A stretch of DNA of 64,000 nucleotides from Deltaproteobacteria bacterium (GTDB lineage: Bacteria; UBA10199; JADGCS01): assembly GCA_024233595.1 (NCBI GenBank), contig JACKPK010000005.1:62001-126000 (forward strand), given 5' to 3'. The position numbers were made by a program, and so were the translations under genes. The notes below the pieces were generated by a model. It had not been told where the DNA came from. It searched no databases and saw nothing but the letters and a program-made list of their open reading frames with translations. Positions 51,406-60,410 of this stretch are shown in pieces. How positions within the stretch are numbered: the stretch's first letter is position 1; every line of letters starts with the position of its first letter.

Positions 51406-51632
51406 CGTTGTTCCTTCTGAAGATGAGTTTCATTTAGGGCGTAGCTTGAGCGCGGTTGCCATTGTTTGATTCGTGGCAACAAGGTGTCGCTGGCCGCCTG
51501 TCGAGTGATTTCATCATTAGGAAGTTGCGCATGGTCAGGCTCGGCTCTATCCAAATGCATGCCAACCAAAGTGATGCTCATGATCATGAGAAAGCTGATT
51601 AGCAGTGGTTCTATTCGCCAAGTTTCTTGCAC
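51402..51632 (-). CDS. Small single-pass membrane protein (76 residues)
   Basis: Starts with GTG 51632, with GGAGG 4 bases upstream. Residues about 7-25 (PLLISFLMIMSITLVGMHL) form one membrane helix. The remaining 50 residues are hydrophilic (DRAEPDHAQLPNDE, then a Gln/Ser/Arg-rich tail). The family is not recognised. It is coupled to the 29-residue microprotein by an ATGA overlap. An upstream in-frame ATG at 51683 would give 93 residues but has no better ribosome site. Confidence 0.6.
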   Translation of the reverse strand: MQETWRIEPLLISFLMIMSITLVGMHLDRAEPDHAQLPNDEITRQAASDTLLPRIKQWQPRSSYALNETHLQKEQR

Positions 51633-51705
51633 GGGACCTCCGAGTCTTGTTTGCTCATCGGGCGATGAACAAAGTCCTTCCAAGGCCTAACTATTGCAAT
51701 GAGAA

Positions 51706-51751
51706 TGCCAAAAAGGAGGAAACCCTTGAATAGCAGTCATTTCAAGGGTTT
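51706..51751 (-). terminator. Intrinsic terminator downstream of the damaged RND gene
   Basis: AAACCCTTGAA (51720-51730) and TTCAAGGGTTT (51741-51751) form a perfect 11-bp stem with a 10-base loop. On the minus strand the stem is followed by CCTCCTTTTT. It lies 92 bases after the RND stop. Confidence 0.6.
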
Positions 51752-51842
51752 ATAAAATTGCCCGCAAAGGCTTGCTGAGGGTATTGTTTTTGTTAGGTCC
51801 CATTTGTGGCTTGTTGCTGCAACGTTTTGTCACGAAGAATCA

Positions 51843-53018
51843 TCATAAGACTCTTTGAAACAGCTTTAAAACAGCGGGCAAGAGCAGTAAATCGCAGAGC
51901 AAAGCAAACACGACTGTTAAGGCTGTGTAGAAGCCAAACTGCTGCGTTGGGATGAAAGAAGAGATCACCATGGTGAGGAATCCCAATGCCAAAATGACCG
52001 AGGTGGAAATCACTGCCAAGCCAATGTGGTGAAAAGCAGAGACAATGGCGTCATCAAGTCCCATGCCTTCGGTTGTTTTTTTGCGGATGTGGATTGTTAA
52101 ATGAATGGTGTCGTCTACGGCAATGCCAATGGCGATGCTCGCAATCATCAAGGTGATCATGTTCAAGGGGATGCCCACCCAACCCATAAGACCAAACACC
52201 ATCACGATGGGAACCAAATTAGGGATCATGGATATCAGCCCCCATTTCCAGCTTTTGAGCACGAGCATCATCATGATGGTGACGAGGATGATGGTTCCCA
52301 CAAAAGAACGGGTCAGAGAATCAGCAATGTAGTTTTCCATATTGGCCCAAACCACATTGGTGCCAGTCACTGTGAAGCTGATTCCTTTTGGTAAGTTTTG
52401 GTTTAGGATTTTTTCCAAGCGCATCATGATTTGGCTGCCCACGCGCGATCCCAAGGCCTGGATGCGGCTTGTGAGACGCAACTCGCTGTATTCGTCGCGC
52501 AACACATCAGAAAAAGCTTCTTCGCCTTCTAAAAATAAATAGACTTGCGCAATCTCTTCTTGTGATTCTGGGATTTTAAAAAAGGCAAGGTCGCCATCGT
52601 GCAGGGCTTGGTTTGCGCGTTTGAGGTAATCAATGGCAGTGAGTGGTGGACTAACGCGATCATCTTTTTGGTATTCATTCAGAATCTTTTCGACCGCTTT
52701 TAGATTTTGAGGGTCTTTGAATGCTCCCGCGGGGCCATTGAGCAAGATATCGATTGTGGTTGAGCCACGAAAGTTGGCGTCAAAGTATTCAAAGGCGTTT
52801 CGAATGGCAGAACCTTTTTTATAATACGAAATGGGTTTGGTTTCGACATGCAGGTCCTTTAAACCCAAACCAAAGCCTAATGTGAGTAAAAGAAAAAAGA
52901 GTAGAATGAGATTGCTGTGATTTTGATTCCAGTGAATGAGTTTGTCTGTTGTTTTAAAAAGGGCAGGATGAACGCGATGACTTTGTGATTGTTCTTGGTC
53001 TGGCAAGGCAAGCAGCAT
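51843..53018 (-). CDS. Open C-terminal half of the damaged RND exporter
   Basis: A 391-codon open frame with one N-terminal membrane helix (LILLFFLLLTLGFGLGL, about residues 38-54), a periplasmic loop, and five further helices in the last 170 residues, i.e. half of the usual 12-helix RND plan. The start codon here is accidental: no ribosome site, and homology continues upstream out of frame. If the lesions are real the fragment is probably non-functional; if they are sequence errors it is simply the end of a whole exporter. Confidence 0.75.
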   Translation of the reverse strand: MLLALPDQEQSQSHRVHPALFKTTDKLIHWNQNHSNLILLFFLLLTLGFGLGLKDLHVETKPISYYKKGSAIRNAFEYFDANFRGSTTIDILLNGPAGAFKDPQNLKAVEKILNEYQKDDRVSPPLTAIDYLKRANQALHDGDLAFFKIPESQEEIAQVYLFLEGEEAFSDVLRDEYSELRLTSRIQALGSRVGSQIMMRLEKILNQNLPKGISFTVTGTNVVWANMENYIADSLTRSFVGTIILVTIMMMLVLKSWKWGLISMIPNLVPIVMVFGLMGWVGIPLNMITLMIASIAIGIAVDDTIHLTIHIRKKTTEGMGLDDAIVSAFHHIGLAVISTSVILALGFLTMVISSFIPTQQFGFYTALTVVFALLCDLLLLPAVLKLFQRVL

Positions 53019-54094
53019 AAGACAAAAGAGCCCTAAGGCCTAAAAACAAAGCTGTGAGATTTCCACCACCATAAAGACCAAAGTCTTGGATGACTTCCAT
53101 TTCCAAGCTCAGTTACAAGTTCAAAACCAACCACTGTTGTTAGGTGGTTAATAAACAAAGGATAAAAACCTGCTTGAGTGTGAGTTGCAAACGTTCTTCT
53201 GCTTTGTGAGTTTAGAGTCTTGTTTGAAAGATCAGCGTAGATGTAGATGCAATCAGAACCAAACAATCAAGATCAGGAAGGCAACATGTTGGTCCACAAA
53301 GTTCAAACTTTTGCAAGTGCCGCTGCCAAATAATAATTCAAACAGAAACAAAACCAATGATGGTAGCTAATTAATAAAAATGCCAAGCGATGCCGAAAGA
53401 ACATACAGAATCACCACAATCTTGAACAAGACAAGCAAGGTTGCTTCGATTTGAGTGGAGTCTAGCGCTGATCAAGTTTGACTTCTAATGTGGGGCTGCC
53501 ACGCAGGTGGTAGGTAAAAGGTATTGAAACCTTTTCGTTTTCGATGATGCGTTCGACAGCATGCCATTTCATCCAGGCTGTAGACTTTTGCTGACGCCGT
53601 CTTGTACCTGATTTTGATGTAAATGGCAGAAACAGGTTTTTGCGGGTGAATCAAAGAGCGATTAAAAAAGCACATCATTCTGAACGCGTTTTTTAGTGCT
53701 TGGAGTTCTTGTTCTGAAACAGAAGGTCTTGGAGCAAGGCTCTAAAATGATTTCACTCATCGCTAGCTAGTAGCTGTTGGGCGTTGGCTGAAAGAATACA
53801 GAATCAAATTAGGCAGTTCTGAATTTTTTGTGATCCGTTCGATACTTACTGGGTTCTTGTGTATAAAAGTTTCATCAAATTCCAACTTGAGCATGATGAT
53901 GAAATCGCCGCCATAGGCTTCCGTTGAATTCACGATAGGCCTGAAGATGCGTGTCGTTCTTGGGAAGCATGTTCTCGAGAACGTTGGAGTTCTGATTTGG
54001 GCCCTTGCCAAGCAAAAGCAGAAAGCAAAATGGTGATGGAGATAAATGGGCCAACGGCGTTTTAAAAATCGCACATGTGACGAGGCAGAAGCAT
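51843..54094 (-). pseudogene. Second RND-superfamily (MMPL) exporter, N-terminal half disrupted
   Basis: The C-terminal 391 codons (51843-53018) are open and well conserved: helix LILLFFLLLTLGFGLG, a loop with RNAFEYFDANFRGSTTID, and TM segments with IGIAVDDTIHLTIHI. The N-terminal half (53019-54094) is present but broken by many frame shifts and stops. Recognisable pieces are FISITILLSAFAWQG, ENMLPKNDTHLQAYREF, AYGGDFIIMLKLEFDETF and NHLTTVVGF. Total length about 750 codons fits MMPL/RND exporters. The sharp edge at 53018 suggests poor sequence as much as decay. Confidence 0.8.
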
Positions 54095-54219
54095 GCGGCC
54101 CCTTATTCCTCTTATTATGAGGAAGGTGCAAGATTAATTAGGAATAAGGATCAGAGACGGTTAATCAATTCCATCTTTCCAAAAAGGCTGGATTCATAAC
54201 ACCTCTGACCCTACACCCT

Positions 54220-55010
54220 ATTTTGCATTTAGTGATCATGCCCGCTCATGTCGTCACTCTTACCGCATGATGGTCGCCAAGGTGTTGGTGAAAAGGCTGC
54301 TAAAGTTATCCACAAAGGTGTCTTCTTGGCTCGTCAGAATCAACAGTGAAGTCGATGTCAATAAAACCATTTAATTATATTTGGTTCCAAAACAGGGGCT
54401 GACTAAATCTTCGTCGCTGTCAAAATGCAAGCGTGGTCAGTGGTCACATCATTTCTTTGGCTTTGAAGCGCTGCTGGCAATTCGGTATCAATGGCAAATT
54501 CAAAACTACCAGTGGTGCCGCCCTGGGTATCAGTACCCGCTCACTAGACACGCTGGAGCCAATGAGATCACCATGCATGCCGTAGCGTGCATGCTATCAT
54601 GATGGCAGGAGCCAAAAGTGATGCAAGCAGCAAGGTGAGAGAACCGCATGATCACATCGTCGACACCTGTTTCAGACACTTCAAGTCGGTTCCAAAAGTT
54701 GTAGATGAAATTGGTGTCATGACCGCGCTATGAGTTGGGTCGCAATCTGTGTCCCCTTCTTCAGGGTACAAATCAGCTTTGGTCAATGACCCAAAGCCTT
54801 GGTGAGTTTAACGGTGAAAGCAGATTAATTTGTGAATTCGGGCGCCGTCGTCGGTTGTGAAATCATGGTGCTTCCTGCATCTTCAAAAGGGCTGGGTGGT
54901 GCATTGGCCCATAAACTTACTATTTAGAGTGTGCTGGCGTCACTGGATAAGGATGTGTCAGTTGTGTCTAAGAGTGTTTAGCTGACAGTTTAAAAATAAA
55001 GAGTCATTGC
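54220..55010 (-). pseudogene. Remains of an unrecognised exported protein
   Basis: No open frame survives, but minus-strand fragments keep protein-like character in changing frames: TDTSLSSDAS, DLYPEEGDTDCDPTHSAVMTP, GGTTGSFEFAIDTELPAALQS, DTFVDNFSSLFTNTLATIM and an end GKSDDMSGHDH before TAA near 54223. The His/Asp-rich end and a position between an outer-membrane barrel and an RND gene suggest an exported partner, perhaps metal-related. Family unknown; boundaries are approximate. Confidence 0.4.
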
Positions 55011-55151
55011 CAAAGTGTGATGAGTTCTTCATTTTTGTTCTCCATTTGTTCTCCATTTTTTTTTCTAAGATTTTTTATCTTTGCGAAAAAAGAACTTGTT
55101 GCTTTTATTGTCCCTCTCATTTTTGATCGCCGCCACTGTGCTCATTGCATT

Positions 55152-55165
55152 CGCTCCGTCCGGAG
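55152..55165. repeat. Small GC-rich inverted repeat
   Basis: GCTCCG-TC-CGGAGC lies in the gap after the outer-membrane barrel remnant. It could form a hairpin or be a protein site; there is no T-tract directly after it on either strand. The surrounding 55011-55220 holds no gene I can see. Confidence 0.4.
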
Positions 55166-55220
55166 CGCCAGTCCCCGATCAAAATAAGTCCAGGTTTCAC
55201 AAAAATTAAAGTAAAGTTAT

Positions 55221-56064
55221 TTACCTAAAAAGGCTGATCCCCAGCTGTCCGGTGAAAAAACTATCAGCTAAAAGCAGGGTGTTGGTTTGAGAGAGAGTCA
55301 CTACTGGCGCGCGATAGGTAATCATAAGCTACTGGTTGCCCTCATGGTGGCAAGCCAGCGTTGTTATTATCTATATATGTTGCTTGTGGCATCGGGGAAG
55401 AGTTGCCTGAGTTGTTGGCAAAACATCAAACCATAAACAAAGGTGTTCATCACTTGTAACGAAAGCACGACACGATCCTTGAGCAAGCTTGGTGTTTGCA
55501 AACCAAGCACGGCGTTCCACTGTGGCATGGGGTCATTGTCATAACGCACGGTGAAGTTTTGTGTGCTGTAAACACGCCACTCACCAAGCTTTAAGGACAA
55601 CCCAGTTGCGAATCCTGCGCCACAAACCCAGAGCCAAGCCCAACAGAATCTCTGCCTGTGGGGAAGGTGAGGGTGATGCCCGCAAAGGCAAAGTGTTTGT
55701 TCTTTTCGAAAAACACAAAACGCGTTTGCACGCCCATGTCTCCTAAGCCGAACTCATTGGATCGTCTGGAAGCTTGCAAATAGCGCAATGGCACAAAAGC
55801 CCCCACATCGAGTTTGGTTGAAATGGCGTAGCTGCCACCCAAGGTTGTTGTGTAGAGTTCTCCTTGGCCTTCATCCAAAAAGCTCACTTCTTGGTTTAAA
55901 TAGACAAGGGAAACTGGTTTTTGTGCGTTGCGGATGGAAAGTCCGTTTAACGACGACAATTGTGTCGAGATTGCCGACGAGGACGATCCATGATGAGCAA
56001 ACGCGGTTTGGGTCATTAACAAGGCCCAAACAAGGGTCAAAAGACCCATTTGTTTTTTGCGCAT
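55221..56064 (-). pseudogene. Outer-membrane beta-barrel (transporter-like), frameshifted
   Basis: A signal peptide (MGLLTLVWALLMTQTAFA) is followed by HHGSSSSAISTQ and beta strands (ELYTTTLGGSYAISTKLDVGAFVPLRY, FAFAGITLTFPTGRDSVGLG). The frame is open from 56064 to 55591, then shifts: LSLKLGEWRVYSTQNFTVRYD and VVLSLQVMNTFVYG continue to about 55430, and APVVTLSQTNTLLLADSF with an end GISLFR closes at 55221. The total of about 280 residues fits small 'transporter' barrels. The start at 56064 is preferred because it puts the signal peptide first and AAGG lies upstream. Confidence 0.7.
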
Positions 56065-56114
56065 GATACTGCCTTCATTCTTAAAAATTTTTCGTGATGA
56101 TGATGTAGAAAGAA

Positions 56115-56627
56115 TCAAGCAGTGATGGGAGGGCGGATGATTTCCGCTTCAAAAATAGGAAGGCGAAAAAAAGCCGCCTTGAGAGAATGAATTTCTAAAT
56201 GCATTATAGGGCGCATGGCGAATGGAGAGATCACAGCGGGATCATCAGTGAAGTTATTTTTGAAGTGATCTTGTCCTTGGCAGGGAAGAGCCGCAAAACC
56301 TTGAGATGCTTTTTGGCTTTTGGCAATTTTACTCTGTTTATTTCTTTGGCAATGCGAAAGTTTTTTATGCTCTGACTTTTGGGGGCTGTGACCAACCAAT
56401 GCGCAACGCCGGCAACCGGAGTTTTGAGCGCTACAGCACAGACAGGCTTCTGGATTGAGTATTTGTCCAAAGACTTCGGCGTAAGGCAGCGCATGACTCA
56501 AGGTGATGAGCCAGAATAAAAAGAACACATTTGATTGTTGACGCAATGCCCTTAACACGCGACGGTCTATACTGTAGCAAGGGGCATATTCGTCAAGTCC
56601 GTTCTTTATTTGGTTTTTGGAGGTCAA
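56115..56627 (-). CDS. Small Cys/His-rich exported protein, possibly metal-binding
   Basis: After a hydrophobic segment (VFFLFWLITLSHALPYAEVFG) comes CLCCSAQNSGCRRCALVGHSP, a dense Cys cluster that could bind metal, then a Lys/Gln-rich stretch and a tail IFEAEIIRPPITA. The RPP-type tail and Cys/His content resemble small exported proteins encoded next to heavy-metal efflux systems. The real start is unclear: the frame opens at TTG 56627, with GTG 56558 a better fit to the signal segment, and no ribosome site is visible. It precedes the barrel remnant on the same strand. Confidence 0.55.
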   Translation of the reverse strand: MTSKNQIKNGLDEYAPCYSIDRRVLRALRQQSNVFFLFWLITLSHALPYAEVFGQILNPEACLCCSAQNSGCRRCALVGHSPQKSEHKKLSHCQRNKQSKIAKSQKASQGFAALPCQGQDHFKNNFTDDPAVISPFAMRPIMHLEIHSLKAAFFRLPIFEAEIIRPPITA

Positions 56628-56628
56628 A

Positions 56629-56986
56629 ATGGCGAGATAAAGCTGGTTTTAGAGCCAAAAGGCCCCGCGTTTTCAGGGATTTGGTTCAACGGGAAAAAAA
56701 GTGGGTTGGCCGATTCAAGGCAAGTGGGTGATTTTTGTATTTTACCCCAAACCTTCACTCCAGGTGCACAGCACAAGGTTGTTCGTTTGCAGGATCACCA
56801 TGCCGGTGGAAGCACAGAATACGGTGATGATTGGGAGTCAGACTTGGATTCTCCTGCACAACTCAAAAGGTTTAAAAGAAAAATACCGCTTTCTCTTTAT
56901 ATGTTGCTGACGACCAAGACAAATCAATTGCCGGAGCTTACGACTTGGGGCTTTTGGGGGCTACACCAAACGACATAGTTTTTTAA
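56629..56986 (+). pseudogene. Small protein gene with frame shifts, family unknown
   Basis: GGAGG lies 5 bases before ATG 56629, but the frame stops after three codons. With indels allowed, one reads IKLVLEPKGPAFSGIWF, GLADSRQVGDF, LPQTFTPG, HAGGSTEYGDDWESDLDS and finally ADDQDKSIAGAYDLGLLGAT with an end PNDIVF and TAA at 56984. The implied product is about 118 residues, cytoplasmic and acidic. I do not recognise it. The rest of the gap to 57234 holds no gene I can support. Confidence 0.5.
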
Positions 56987-57280
56987 TAGATCGAAGGGCA
57001 GCTCACTAAGATCTTGAAAGAGTCGATACAAAAATCATGGAGAAGAGGTTTATCATCTTCTTGAATCCATTTCTGCTTAGGGTTGTGACACTGTTGCTTG
57101 TTGGTAAAATTGTTAGTTATATTAGTTAATATTAGACAAAAATAAGCTGGTCATTAAGGTCCAGGTCTCTTCAAGAATTGCTTCCTGGTAAACTTCTTTC
57201 TGCTAGAGTGGGAGATGGTTTTTCTAGAGGCCGGGTGAGAATCAGAGTCAAATTATTGTTGTTTTATTCAGTAATCGTTA

Positions 57281-59482
57281 TTGCCAGCTGTTTTTAACGA
57301 CCTGGTTTTTTCTTTTTACCGAAATCTTCTTTACCAACAAACATCTCAAAATGAGCTCTTGGTCGTGGCCGAAAAGGCACGTTTTTTAGAAGAGAGCTTT
57401 TGGAATCTGAAACGTGACCTTAACATCATTTCTCGCTTTCCTCCCATTCAGGGGATCATTCGTTCCGAAGAAACGGGTATCGATGAGCTTGATCAATCAA
57501 CGGCGCAACAGTGGCGTGATCGTTTGAATCAACTCTTTGTTTCGATCGTTAATGACAGACCCTCTATGATGCAGATTCGTTATATTAAAGCCAATGGTGA
57601 TGAATTAGTGCGTGTCGACCGGCGATCGAGTCAGATTCATGTGGTGGGTTTGGATCAATTGCAAAACAAGTCCCATCGTCCTTATTTTAAGGAGATCATT
57701 AAAAACAAGGTCGGCGAGTTTGTGGCGACCGAGATCAGTTTGAATAAAGAGAATGATAAAGTCACTTACCCGCTGCAAGAAATGCAGCGCTTTGGGATGC
57801 CCATTGCCGATGAGCGAACGGGAAAAGTGTATGGCGCTTTGGTGGTCAATATTAACTCGCGTCTGTTTTTAAAAGACATGTTTCGCAATGTTTCAAATTC
57901 GGATAGTCGAAAATACTTTGTTGTGAACGAAAAGGGCGATTTTTTGTATTACCCTCTAAAGAAATTAGGGTTTCAATACTTAATCGATAAAGACGTGCCC
58001 AAGGCTTTTGACCTGTACCCTGAGTTGTATGATGTCGTTTTAGAGAATTCATCAGGTTTTTTTCATGATAAAGATAAAAATTCTTTCATCACTTGGGAAA
58101 AAATAAAAATCGGCAACGGTGATTTTAGACCGGGATGGACGTTTTTTTCTGAAAATGACGAAGACAATGTTTTTGGTCCTATGGAGGACATGAACACTCT
58201 GGCGATTGCGGCCATTTTGATTTTTGTGTTTGTGTCTTCGGTTATAGGATCCATTTTTGGAAGACGCATCACGGGGCCATTGAGTGACTTAACAGAAACC
58301 GCCCAGCTCATTTCAGAAGGTCAGCGCGATGTTGATATTGTGATTCCCGATAGACAAGATGAAGTGCATGATTTGGCCTTGGCTTTTAGTAATATGATGA
58401 AAAACTTGAACCTGGCCGACGCTAGGGTTTCTTCGGTTTTTAAAACAGCTAAAGATGCCATCATTGTTTTTGACCAGTACGGTGTCATTCGTTTTGCCAA
58501 CCCGGCTGTTTTACCTATATTTGGTTACACCACCAATGAATTGATTGAGCAATCGGTGGGTCTGATTTTTTCCTCAAAAAATGCCGAAGGCGATAAGTTC
58601 ACGATCGAAGACATTGGGCTTGCGGGACTTGTTGAGCAAGGCTCTTATAAAGAGCTTGTCTCTGTTAAAAAAGATGGAGTGAAGTTCCCAGTGATGATTT
58701 CGGTGAGTGAGTTTTATTTAGAAGGGCAACGGAATTTTACTTGTGTCATCAGAGATATCACTGAGCTCAAAGAAAAAGAATTGGAGCTCAAACGCATTAA
58801 CAAAGAGTTGGAGCAGTTCACTTATGTTGCGTCTCACGATTTAAGAGAACCGCTTCGTAAAATTCAAAGTTTTGGTGATTTATTGTTAGAAGATTTTGCT
58901 GGTGGTTTGTCGAGCGAAGGGCAAAAATGTGTGAACACCATGCGGGATTCGGCTAAAAGAATGGCTGATCTTATTTCGGATCTTCTCAAATACTCGCGGG
59001 TGCAACGTCTGAATGACCCTTTTGAAAACGTGGACCTTAACGAAGTGGCCAGAGAAGCGCTTTCGGATCTGGAAGTGTCCATCATCGAATCAGGTGCCAA
59101 AATAGAGCTTGGCAAGTTGCCTATTATTCACGGCAATAAAATTCAAATGGCACAATTGTTTGGAAATCTAATTGGCAACGCTATTAAGTACGTGCCCAAG
59201 GATCGCAAACCCCAGCTTCGTATTTCATTTGAAGACGATGTGGAACGTTTTCGTTTGGTTTTTTCTGATAACGGCATTGGTGTGCCAGCAGAACATCAAA
59301 AGAAAATTTTTGAACCGTTCCGACGCTTGCACACGCGCGAAGAATACCAGGGAACAGGCATAGGGCTTTCGATCTGTTACCAAATTGTTTTAAAACATGG
59401 CGGCAGACTTTTTGTCGAAAGCGAAAACGAAGAGGGAAGTCGTTTCATTGCGGAATTCCCAAGTGAAGTGAAAGTGCTGTGA
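57281..59482 (+). CDS. Sensor histidine kinase (Cache, HAMP, PAS, HisKA, HATPase)
   Basis: Membrane sensor kinase. An extracytoplasmic Cache-like domain (about residues 30-290) is followed by TM AIAAILIFVFVSSVIG, HAMP, PAS (IVFDQYGVIRFANPAVLPIFGY), HisKA with the phospho-acceptor His in YVASHDLREPLRKIQSF, and HATPase with NLIGNAIKYV (N box), FSDNGIGVPAEH and GTGIGLSICYQIV. The first TM helix is out of frame: GTG 57235 begins RIRVKLLL, FYSVIVIASCF and LTTWFFLFYRN, joined only if two T-runs near 57288 and 57305 each gain a T. So the true start is probably 57235. No response regulator is adjacent. Confidence 0.88.
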   Translation: MPAVFNDLVFSFYRNLLYQQTSQNELLVVAEKARFLEESFWNLKRDLNIISRFPPIQGIIRSEETGIDELDQSTAQQWRDRLNQLFVSIVNDRPSMMQIRYIKANGDELVRVDRRSSQIHVVGLDQLQNKSHRPYFKEIIKNKVGEFVATEISLNKENDKVTYPLQEMQRFGMPIADERTGKVYGALVVNINSRLFLKDMFRNVSNSDSRKYFVVNEKGDFLYYPLKKLGFQYLIDKDVPKAFDLYPELYDVVLENSSGFFHDKDKNSFITWEKIKIGNGDFRPGWTFFSENDEDNVFGPMEDMNTLAIAAILIFVFVSSVIGSIFGRRITGPLSDLTETAQLISEGQRDVDIVIPDRQDEVHDLALAFSNMMKNLNLADARVSSVFKTAKDAIIVFDQYGVIRFANPAVLPIFGYTTNELIEQSVGLIFSSKNAEGDKFTIEDIGLAGLVEQGSYKELVSVKKDGVKFPVMISVSEFYLEGQRNFTCVIRDITELKEKELELKRINKELEQFTYVASHDLREPLRKIQSFGDLLLEDFAGGLSSEGQKCVNTMRDSAKRMADLISDLLKYSRVQRLNDPFENVDLNEVAREALSDLEVSIIESGAKIELGKLPIIHGNKIQMAQLFGNLIGNAIKYVPKDRKPQLRISFEDDVERFRLVFSDNGIGVPAEHQKKIFEPFRRLHTREEYQGTGIGLSICYQIVLKHGGRLFVESENEEGSRFIAEFPSEVKVL

Positions 59483-59576
59483 AGTTTTTTAAATAAACTC
59501 TAGACAAAGCTATATAATTATAAAACCATACTCTTCTTGGCCAAGTGATTGTGAACTTGATGAACAAGGAGATTGT

Positions 59577-60410
59577 GTGAAAGCCCCAGCCGTTAATGCT
59601 TTTTTGCCCTTTGTGAGAGACTTGCCTTTGATTTCTGGCTTGAGGCCAGGACCTCAAATCCAAGCAATAGACTCACAGAAACCCTTAACACAAGTTTACA
59701 GAGTCGAAAATACAGGGCTTGTTCTTGTTCGTCCTATAGCAGCTGAAACAAATGGCGATCGTTCTGTTTACATTGGTGATCAAGGCACGCGTCAATATCA
59801 TCAACTTAAACTTGCAGGCACAGAACTTGATCGTTTGGTCATGCGAAGCTCTTCGCAACCGCATGATTGGTTTTATTCTGCCCAAGGCTTATCGTCCCCT
59901 TTAAGAATTCGTTGGGTGCTTGATGGAAAACCTGGTTTTTCAGGAGTTTTTGCAAGCATGAGCCGGACCCAATTTGGCAAGGAAACTGTTTTTCCTTTGG
60001 CTAGAATCAATTCAGGTCAGTTGAATGAGGATGAGCAGGCCGCGTTTGATGCTTTATTTGAAGGAGCTCAATTTTTTGCTGCCAATGATTATCAGTCATC
60101 TCATTTCATGGTGAACTGCCACAATCGCGATTTTCATTTGGTTGTGGCTTTGTCACCAAGCTTTGAAGACAAACCAAAGGCCACCTTGTTTGACTTAGAA
60201 ACAGGAAGAAAAATTAGCGTAGAGAGTGATCAGGTTACAATCACTAAAACGCCTGAGGGCGCGCGTTATACCTTTCAGTTTTTTGAAGGGGCCTCGCTGA
60301 CCTTTTTGGTTGATCATAATGGGCAAGCTCTTCCAGAAGAACGCAAAGGCACCTTTGTTTCTGCCTTACAAACTTTGCCGGTTGATTTGTTTTTTAGGGA
60401 TCAAAAATAA
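59577..60410 (+). CDS. Hypothetical protein, 277 residues
   Basis: GTG start with AAGGAG 5 bases upstream. No signal peptide or membrane helix. The sequence is beta-rich with LRIRWVLDGKPGFSGVFASMSRTQFGKETVFPLARINSGQL and HFMVNCHNRDFHLVVAL; no known catalytic motif is recognised. It follows the kinase by 94 bases and overlaps the convergent slt gene by 10 bases. Confidence 0.72.
   Translation: MKAPAVNAFLPFVRDLPLISGLRPGPQIQAIDSQKPLTQVYRVENTGLVLVRPIAAETNGDRSVYIGDQGTRQYHQLKLAGTELDRLVMRSSSQPHDWFYSAQGLSSPLRIRWVLDGKPGFSGVFASMSRTQFGKETVFPLARINSGQLNEDEQAAFDALFEGAQFFAANDYQSSHFMVNCHNRDFHLVVALSPSFEDKPKATLFDLETGRKISVESDQVTITKTPEGARYTFQFFEGASLTFLVDHNGQALPEERKGTFVSALQTLPVDLFFRDQK

Noticed and set aside
54381..54602. 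73-codon plus-strand frame in the damaged region
   Set aside because: No ribosome site or protein-like pattern; the minus strand carries the recognisable fragments.
57039..57131. 30-codon hydrophobic frame starting ATGGAGAAGAGG
   Set aside because: No Shine-Dalgarno, within the error-rich zone, and no supporting overlap or terminator.
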